A stretch of DNA of 64,000 bases from Pseudomonas iridis (GTDB lineage Bacteria > Pseudomonadota > Gammaproteobacteria > Pseudomonadales > Pseudomonadaceae). The position numbers and the translations under genes were made by a program. Within the stretch, counting starts at the first letter, position 1. Each line of letters starts with the position of its first letter. Under the pieces are notes generated by a model. It was not told where the DNA came from. It did no database searches and worked only from the letters and a program-made list of their open reading frames with translations. Shown here one piece after another: positions 58,526 to 64,000 of this stretch. Location: positions 244,779-308,778 of the forward strand of contig NZ_JACXXO010000005.1 of assembly GCF_017980685.1 (NCBI RefSeq), read 5' to 3'.

Positions 58526-59341
58526 TCAGAACTTGTCTGCAACGCGTCTGTACTGATAATCCGGTTCACGGTACTTGCCCGGTTTCTGCCGCTTGGGCAG
58601 CGTGACCGGCTCGTGTGCGACGTCCTCATAAGGAATGCGGCTCAACAGATCAGTGATGATGTTGAGTCGCGCCCGGCGTTTGTCGTTGGAATCGGCCACC
58701 AGCCAAGGGGCGTGGTTAGTGTCGGTATGCTTGAACATCTCGTCACGTGCGCGTGAGTAGTCATACCAACGGCTGTAGGACTTAAGATCCATCCCCGTCA
58801 GCTTCCAGGTTTTGCGGCCATCGTTGATCCGCGCTTCCAGCCGACGGGTCTGCTCCTGCGGGCTGACCTCCAGCCAGTATTTGATCAGGATCACCCCTGA
58901 CTCGACGATTGCGCGCTCGACCAGCGGCGTTGATCTGAGGAACTTGTTGGCTTGCTCTTCGGTGCAGAAACCCATCACCCGTTCGACGCCCGCGCGGTTG
59001 TACCAACTGCGATCGAAGATCACCACTTCGCCCGCAGCGGGCAAATGTGGCAGGTAGCGCTGGACGTACATCTGGCTTTTCTCGCGTTCTGTTGGCGCCG
59101 GCAGCGCCACGACGCGAAAGATCCGTGGGCTGACCCGTTCGGTGATCGCTTTGATTGTCCCGCCCTTCCCCGCACCATCGCGCCCCTCGAAGACGATACA
59201 AACCTTCACACCCTTGGCGATGACCCACTCCTGCAGCTTGACCAGCTCGACATGCAGCGTGCGTAACTGCTCAAGGTAAGCCTTGTTTTTCAACCGGGGA
59301 GTTTCGGAGGTCTTTGCGGCTTTCTTCTTGTCTTTTGCCAT
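58526..59341 (-). CDS. ppk2: Polyphosphate kinase 2 (PPK2)
   Basis: The 271-residue cytoplasmic enzyme has a P-loop Walker A FEGRDGAGKGG (about residues 51-61), Walker B VIFDRSWYNR with Asp110, and the lid segment ALPAPTEREKSQMYVQRYLP, all characteristic of class I PPK2. It transfers phosphate between polyphosphate and nucleoside di/triphosphates (GDP/ADP to GTP/ATP). The ending PKRQKPGKYREPDYQYRRVA is typical of the family. It is the first gene of a possible unit with the small helical protein. Its regulation is not visible in the sequence. Confidence 0.9.
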   Translation of the reverse strand: MAKDKKKAAKTSETPRLKNKAYLEQLRTLHVELVKLQEWVIAKGVKVCIVFEGRDGAGKGGTIKAITERVSPRIFRVVALPAPTEREKSQMYVQRYLPHLPAAGEVVIFDRSWYNRAGVERVMGFCTEEQANKFLRSTPLVERAIVESGVILIKYWLEVSPQEQTRRLEARINDGRKTWKLTGMDLKSYSRWYDYSRARDEMFKHTDTNHAPWLVADSNDKRRARLNIITDLLSRIPYEDVAHEPVTLPKRQKPGKYREPDYQYRRVADKF

Positions 59342-59510
59342 GGTCGAGCCCTCACGGATTGGAATATCGCTGTGAACCAGACTCGTGAGATTAGTTTATG
59401 GCGCGTTGTTTTCCATTGCCGGACAATAAGCAAAATCGCGATGTGTTTCTTTCGTTCTTTCTAACGTCGCACTGTTCATTGCCCGTGCCTGTCTTGTCTG
59501 GAGTTTTTCG

Positions 59511-61637
59511 ATGCCCTCGCCCAATTCCCTGCCCACCGCGTTGTTGGGGCTGGCCCTCGCGTGCCCGACCATGGCTCAGGCTCAAGGTATGGAGTTGGGG
59601 CAGGTGCTGATTTCCGCCGAGGACCGAAGCGGTACCGACGCGGCTGTCGACGACGCCAAGGTGCGTCTGGCCGCTGTGCCCGGCGGCACCAGCGTTGTCG
59701 ACATGCGCCAGCCATTGCAGGGCCGCGTTGCGAGTAATCAGGATGTGCTGGCCTATCAGCCGGGGGTTTATGCGCAGTCGGCGGGCAATGAAGGCGTGAA
59801 GATTTCGATTCGCGGCTCAGGCATCAATCGTGCGCCGGGCGCTCATGCTTCGGGGCTTTATACAATGCTCGACGGCCTGCCGCTGACCGGCCCCGGCGGC
59901 ACGCCTTACGAATTGCTCGAACCGTTGTGGGTCGACCATGTTGAGGTGCTGCGCGGCGCTAACGGCTTCGATCGCGGCTCGCTGGCCCTCGGTGGTGCCA
60001 TCGATTACGTCAGCCATACCGGCTACGACGCGCCGAAACTGCAAGTCCGCTATGCCACCGGCAGCCATGGTTACCAGCAGCGTCAGGTCAGTTCCGGGCA
60101 AGTGCTCGGCGACTTCGATTACTACATGTCGTTGACCGGCTCGAACGCCGACGGCTATCAGGATCACACTGCCAGCGAAAGCAAAGGCCTGATTGCCAAC
60201 TTCGGTTATCGCTTCAACCCGAACCTGGAAACCCGCTTCTACATCCGTTACCGCGAAACCGACAACGACCTCGCCGGACGCGTGACCAAGCACTCCATCG
60301 AACACAACCCACGGGCAGCCAACCCGGCTTACGTGTCGCGCGATGACAGCCGCAAGCAGCCGGGCAGCACCTTCATCGGCAACAAGACCACCTTCTACAT
60401 CGACGACGATTCCAGCATCCAGACCGGCCTCGTTTACCACGACTACCCGATGGATCTGCGCGAAGGCCCGAATCGTCTGAAGGTCGCCTATACCGACGTC
60501 AGCGGCACCTTCGACTACAAGCGCCGCGACACGCTGTGGGGCATGGAAAGTCGCAGCAATGTGGGCCTGCGCGTGACCAAACATCTGCCCAACGATGGCG
60601 CCAGTGAGTTTGTGCGCATTCCCACCGGCAACACCGCAGCCTATGTACCGGGCACGCGCATGCGCAATTTCACCTATCAGGGTTCGGACACCGTTCTGCA
60701 CTTTGGCAATGATCTGGAAATTGCCGATGACCTGTGGCTGACCACCGGCCTCGCCGCCATCTATACCCGCCGCGAAAGCGCCGTCACCTATCCGCAGAGC
60801 GGAGGCAAAACCAGCATGAACGACTGGGACTACGCGCCCCGCCTCGGCCTGCGCTACCAAGTGACACCTGACCTGCAAGTGTTCGGCAATCTCAGCCGCT
60901 CGGTCGAAGCGCCGCATCCGTGGTCGCTGATCTACAGCTCCAACGTGCGCTTCCCGACTGGGAGCGGTGCGGCCACCGGCACACAGCGCGACCCGATCAA
61001 ACTGCAAAATCAGACAGCTACCACGCTGGAACTCGGCGGTCGTGGTGAAAGCGCGCTCGGTGAATGGAGCCTGGCCTGGTACTACGCGCAAGTGCGCCAC
61101 GAGTTGCTTTCGGTGCTGCCAGACGCCACCGCAGTCACGCCGTATGAGCTCAACGCCAGCCCCACCGTGCACCAAGGTGTCGAAGCCAGCCTGAACAGCA
61201 AACTCTGGTCTTCCGCAGACGGGCAGCAGTTAAGTTTGCGTCAGGCGTACACCTTCAGCGATTTCCACTACCGAGATGACGATCGCTTCGGTGACAACCG
61301 CTTGCCGGGATTGCCGATGCATTACTACCAGGGTGAATTGCGCTACGACTGGCCGCAGGGTTTCTTCGCCGCTTTGAACACGCAACTGGTGTCGAAAGTT
61401 GCAGTGGACTACGCCAATAGTTACTACGCCGATCCGTATGCGCTGTTCGGCGCGACGTTGGGGTACAACGCGCCGAAAGGTGACTGGCAGACCTGGGTAG
61501 ACATGCGTAATTTGACCAACAAACACTACGCGGCGACGGTCACGCCGGGGTATGACGACAAGGGACTGGATGCAGCGCGGTCGACGCCGGGTGAAGGGAT
61601 GGGCGTTTATGTCGGGGTTTCGTGGAGTTTGCTCTGA
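59511..61637 (+). CDS. TonB-dependent receptor
   Basis: The 708-residue outer-membrane protein has a signal peptide (MPSPNSLPTALLGLALACPT, then MAQAQ), a plug domain with NQDVLAYQPGVYAQSAGNEG, ISIRGSGINRAPGAHASGLY and VDHVEVLRGANGFDRG, and a long barrel ending VYVGVSWSLL. The plug differs from that of the siderophore receptor at 47234 and looks like FecA/heme-type or unclassified receptors. There is no STN domain. GGAG lies 7 nt before the ATG. No clear Fur box was found in the 169-bp upstream region, so iron control is uncertain; the ligand is unknown. Confidence 0.85.
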   Translation: MPSPNSLPTALLGLALACPTMAQAQGMELGQVLISAEDRSGTDAAVDDAKVRLAAVPGGTSVVDMRQPLQGRVASNQDVLAYQPGVYAQSAGNEGVKISIRGSGINRAPGAHASGLYTMLDGLPLTGPGGTPYELLEPLWVDHVEVLRGANGFDRGSLALGGAIDYVSHTGYDAPKLQVRYATGSHGYQQRQVSSGQVLGDFDYYMSLTGSNADGYQDHTASESKGLIANFGYRFNPNLETRFYIRYRETDNDLAGRVTKHSIEHNPRAANPAYVSRDDSRKQPGSTFIGNKTTFYIDDDSSIQTGLVYHDYPMDLREGPNRLKVAYTDVSGTFDYKRRDTLWGMESRSNVGLRVTKHLPNDGASEFVRIPTGNTAAYVPGTRMRNFTYQGSDTVLHFGNDLEIADDLWLTTGLAAIYTRRESAVTYPQSGGKTSMNDWDYAPRLGLRYQVTPDLQVFGNLSRSVEAPHPWSLIYSSNVRFPTGSGAATGTQRDPIKLQNQTATTLELGGRGESALGEWSLAWYYAQVRHELLSVLPDATAVTPYELNASPTVHQGVEASLNSKLWSSADGQQLSLRQAYTFSDFHYRDDDRFGDNRLPGLPMHYYQGELRYDWPQGFFAALNTQLVSKVAVDYANSYYADPYALFGATLGYNAPKGDWQTWVDMRNLTNKHYAATVTPGYDDKGLDAARSTPGEGMGVYVGVSWSLL

Positions 61638-61709
61638 GGCCAGGACGGGATAGGTCAATACGCCGCCAATGTCTGTGGGCCAACGATCAGCCATTTCAGA
61701 CCGAGAATT

Positions 61710-61769
61710 GAAAGCGCTGCCATTGAGGACGTCCCTCCCCGCAAGGGACGCCCTCAATGGCAGCGCTTC
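61710..61769. terminator. Long hairpin between convergent genes
   Basis: GAAAGCGCTGCCATTGAGGA with the following GTCCCT (61710-61735) pairs with AGGGACGCCCTCAATGGCAG and following CGCTTC (61744-61769), 26-bp arms with two mismatches and an 8-nt loop. No T-run on either side. It probably ends transcripts from both sides or stabilises their 3' ends. Confidence 0.6.
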
Positions 61770-61775
61770 GGGGCT

Positions 61776-62993
61776 TCAATGCCCGGCAACCACCGTTCGT
61801 CCATGTCCACGCGTCCCCGGCTTGAAACCATGCCCGCGCGCCCGCCAGACAATGGCAAACCCGACAGCCACCAGCAGCGTCATCGCCCACGGAAAAGACG
61901 CGACACCCCACTTGTCCAGCAATACGCCACCGACAACGCCGCTGCCTGCAATTGCGCTATTCCATGCCACCACATTCAGTGACAACGCCACGTCTGCGCC
62001 ATCGCCGGCCGCATCCGCCAGCGCGGTTTGCAACAACGTCGCCGCGCCGCCAAAGCTCAATCCCCACACCGCTACTGCAATGTAGATCACTTGCGGTACG
62101 TGCCCTGAGAAACCCAGCACCACGCAAACCGCCGCAAATGCTGCGAGGCTGACGAGTGTGGTTTTTCGCAACAGCGGCTCAACCAATTTCGCCGTCAACC
62201 AGATCCCCACCAACGCAGCGATCCCGAAGACCAGTAAGACCAGATCCACCCGACTCTCCAACCCCGCCGACGCCACGAACGGTGCAATGTAGGTGTAGAG
62301 AATGTTGTGCGCGAGCATCCAGCTGATCACCACCGCCAGTACCGGCCGCACACCCGGCGTGGTCAGCACGGTGCGCAGCGACATGCGTTGATGCGCGGGC
62401 TGCGGTGGGTAGTCAGGCACTTTCACCAATACCCAAACTATCAGAATCAACGTCAGGCCCGACATGATGCCAAACGCGGTGCGCCAACCCACCAGACCAC
62501 CCAGCCATGTGCCGAGTGGCACCCCCAGCGAAAGCGCAATGGGTGTGCCGACCATGGCCAGCGCCAACGCCTTGCCCTGCTGAGCGGGCTCGACCATGCG
62601 GCGGGCATAACCGGCCAACAAACTCCACGCCAACCCGGCCGATACGCCGGCAAAGAAGCGCGCCACCAACGTCACGCCATAGTGAGAGGACAGCGCCGTG
62701 ATGGAATTGAAAAGCAGGAAACCGACGATAGTCAGCAGCAGCACATTACGCCGGCGCCAGCCACGGGTCGCGATGGTCATCGGGATGACCGCCAGCACCG
62801 AGCCTAACGCATAGGCCGTGACCATCTGGCCAGCCATCGACGGCGAGATCGCCAGTCCTTCGCTGATCAACGGCAGCAAGCCGGCAGGCAGGGTTTCGGT
62901 GACTATGCAGATAAAACCTGTCATGGCCAACGCCAGCAAGGCGCCGATTGGCAGGCTTTTCGGCGTTGCCGATATAGTGAGTGAAGGCGTCAC
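61776..62993 (-). CDS. DHA1-type MFS exporter
   Basis: The 405-residue protein has twelve helices: LPIGALLALAMTGFICIVTE, then TLPAGLLPLISEGLAISPSM; motif A is near TIATRGWRRRNVLL, and motif C near LALAMVGTPIALSLGVPLGT ends WLGG. It resembles the AraJ/PbuE/sugar-efflux branch. It is divergent from the TetR gene at 63124, and the 130-bp intergenic region contains two inverted 17-bp sites, so repression by that regulator is likely. The substrate is unknown. Confidence 0.86.
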   Translation of the reverse strand: MTPSLTISATPKSLPIGALLALAMTGFICIVTETLPAGLLPLISEGLAISPSMAGQMVTAYALGSVLAVIPMTIATRGWRRRNVLLLTIVGFLLFNSITALSSHYGVTLVARFFAGVSAGLAWSLLAGYARRMVEPAQQGKALALAMVGTPIALSLGVPLGTWLGGLVGWRTAFGIMSGLTLILIVWVLVKVPDYPPQPAHQRMSLRTVLTTPGVRPVLAVVISWMLAHNILYTYIAPFVASAGLESRVDLVLLVFGIAALVGIWLTAKLVEPLLRKTTLVSLAAFAAVCVVLGFSGHVPQVIYIAVAVWGLSFGGAATLLQTALADAAGDGADVALSLNVVAWNSAIAGSGVVGGVLLDKWGVASFPWAMTLLVAVGFAIVWRARGHGFKPGTRGHGRTVVAGH

Positions 62994-63022
62994 GGGAAGT
63001 CCTTGAGTAGTGATTTTGAGAA

Positions 63023-63099
63023 TTAAATACCGATCGATATAAAATACTGATGGCAGCGACCACTCGTTGTCAACGACTTATGTATCGTCTAGTATTTAA
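63023..63099. promoter_or_regulatory. Two inverted 17-bp sites in the MFS-TetR divergent region
   Basis: TTAAATAC-N4-CGATA at 63023-63039 is repeated in the opposite orientation at 63083-63099, one site proximal to each gene. They may be TetR operators or parts of matching divergent promoters. Confidence 0.55.
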
Positions 63100-63123
63100 A
63101 TCATCTCACCGAGGAATCCTGAA

Positions 63124-63750
63124 ATGGCAAGAACGGGCCGCCCCCGCAATTTCGACCGCGACGACGCCGTCGAGCAAGCCATGCAATTGTTCTGGCAACA
63201 CGGCTATGACTCCACCTCCCTCGCCCTGCTGAAAGCACAATTGGGCGGCGGAATTTCCGCGCCGAGCTTTTACGCTGCGTTCGGCTCAAAGGAAGCCCTG
63301 TTTGACGAATGCGTGCAGCGTTACCTGGAGACCTTCGCTCAGGTTACCCAATGCCTGTGGGACGAAAATCTGCCTCCGCGCCAGGCTATTGAAACCGCGT
63401 TGCGCCAGTCGGCGCGCATGCAGTGCGAGGATGGCCACCCCAAGGGTTGCATGGTTACTCTTGGCGTAATGAGCGCACCCAGCCCTGAAAATGCCCGAGT
63501 GGTCGAAGCCCTCACCCAGTCCCGCGCACGGACTCGTGCGGGGATCTTGGGGTGCGTCAAGCGAGGAATGAATGCCGGTGAGTTACCGGCCAATACTGTG
63601 GCCCCCGCCTTGGCGACAGTTTTTGACAGTTTTCTGCAGGGGATTTCCATCCTCGCTCGGGATGACACTACGATTGAGGTGATTGATGCGGCAATCACTC
63701 AGGTATTGATGACGTGGGACATTGCGGCCGCCAAGTCTGGCAAGGATTGA
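63124..63750 (+). CDS. TetR-family transcriptional regulator
   Basis: The 208-residue protein has the TetR helix-turn-helix at about residues 8-55 (RNFDRDDAVEQAMQLFWQHG, then YDSTSLALLKAQL...SAPSFYAAFGSKEALFDECV). Its ligand-binding part contains HPKGCMVTLGVMSAP, the conserved GC(M/L) element of the YxaF/AcnR-like group. AGGAAT lies about 7 nt before the ATG. It is divergent from the MFS exporter at 61776-62993, which it is expected to repress. The inducer is unknown. Confidence 0.87.
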   Translation: MARTGRPRNFDRDDAVEQAMQLFWQHGYDSTSLALLKAQLGGGISAPSFYAAFGSKEALFDECVQRYLETFAQVTQCLWDENLPPRQAIETALRQSARMQCEDGHPKGCMVTLGVMSAPSPENARVVEALTQSRARTRAGILGCVKRGMNAGELPANTVAPALATVFDSFLQGISILARDDTTIEVIDAAITQVLMTWDIAAAKSGKD

Positions 63751-63885
63751 TCAGAGGCAGCGCGTTACAAAAAGCGCTGAAGCTGATGTTCGCTGCCTGT
63801 TGTGGATGAGCTGTGTAAATTGAAACCTAGATGCAAAACGGACTGTGTCCAAAAATACTGTATTAACTTTCTGGCGGGCAAAACA

Positions 63886-63915
63886 AAACCCCAACTGCTT
63901 TCGCAATTGGGGTTT
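63886..63915 (-). terminator. Terminator of the rRNA operon
   Basis: On the minus strand, AAACCCCAATTGC pairs with GCAGTTGGGGTTT around GAAA, followed by TGTTTTG. It lies directly after the 5S rRNA 3' end. Confidence 0.85.
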
Positions 63916-63923
63916 CGGAATTT

Positions 63924-64000
63924 AATCTTGACGATGACCTACTCTCACATGGGGAAACCCCACACTACCATCGGCGATGCATCGTTTCACTGCTGAGTTC
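63924..64000 (-). rRNA. rrf: 5S ribosomal RNA, 3' part (cut by window edge)
   Basis: The minus strand reads GAACTCAGCAGTGAAACGAT, then GCATCGCCGATGGTAGTGTG and GGGTTTCCCCATGTGAGAGT up to AGGTCATCGTCAAGATT, the 3' two-thirds of a Pseudomonas 5S rRNA. The 5' end and the rest of the operon lie beyond the window. Confidence 0.93.

Overview
The window is chromosomal DNA of a fluorescent-group Pseudomonas. The signs are high GC, REP/REPIN hairpins of the GTGGGAGCGGGCTTGCCCGC and TGTAGGAGCTGC types, Pseudomonas-type small families (DUF6555, DUF6124, DUF2798), a Pseudomonas 5S rRNA end at the right edge, and many single-gene transporter/regulator pairs. I recognise no prophage, plasmid, transposase or CRISPR array.

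Layout. 0.2-5.5 kb: NADP-GAPDH-like aldehyde dehydrogenase, FUSC-type membrane protein, a DMT exporter divergent from an Lrp-type regulator, a small lipoprotein and YccA. 5.6-9.4 kb: tRNA-Ser(UGA), then a 3.4-kb accessory module (NepI-like MFS exporter, AraC regulator, VOC protein) bounded by two imperfect direct repeats of about 140-170 bp. 9.4-17.3 kb: a stress/low-oxygen island with three tandem-domain universal stress proteins, an FNR/Anr paralogue, a GNAT acetyltransferase, a zinc alcohol dehydrogenase, a MgtC/DUF4010 membrane protein and two small proteins. Six FNR/Anr-type sites lie in front of these genes. 17.5-28.9 kb: housekeeping and small genes, including an ABC1 kinase translationally coupled to a DUF3429 protein, a secreted protein of five perfect-length 13-residue repeats, two RidA/cupin-size proteins, rlhA, tRNA-Gln(UUG) and a tandem DUF6124 pair. 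29.2-30.3 kb: a partial segmental duplication carrying one intact and one truncated DUF559 nuclease gene plus 31-bp tandem repeats. 30.4-33.7 kb: GlxA-type regulator, radical SAM/SPASM protein with a fused C-terminal domain, LysR regulator. 33.8-40.8 kb: RidA-like protein, a four-gene phosphonate/selenate-type ABC transporter operon, an MHS-family symporter and a DUF72 protein. 40.8-47 kb: pyruvate-oxidase-like enzyme, DUF2798, LysR, esterase, membrane protein, a broken GFA gene and a YghU-type GST. 47-64 kb: a TonB siderophore receptor, a sensor kinase with an in-frame TAG, a lipoprotein, an OsmC-YcaO fusion, a CHASE4-type/PAS/GGDEF/EAL protein, PPK2, a second TonB receptor, a divergent MFS/TetR pair, and the 3' end of an rRNA operon on the minus strand.

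How the genes work together. The strongest functional unit is the 9.4-17.3 kb cluster. Its regulator keeps the four FNR iron-sulfur cysteines, and TTGAT-N4-ATCAA-like sites precede each transcription unit, so it is probably a locally encoded low-oxygen stress regulon. The most unusual single gene is the 13-residue repeat protein at 22.0 kb. Several decayed genes (PLDc_N, cupin, GFA and DUF559 fragments, plus the kinase with the TAG) show continuing gene loss between conserved genes. Functional names rest on motif and family recognition from the sequence alone; no database search was run.
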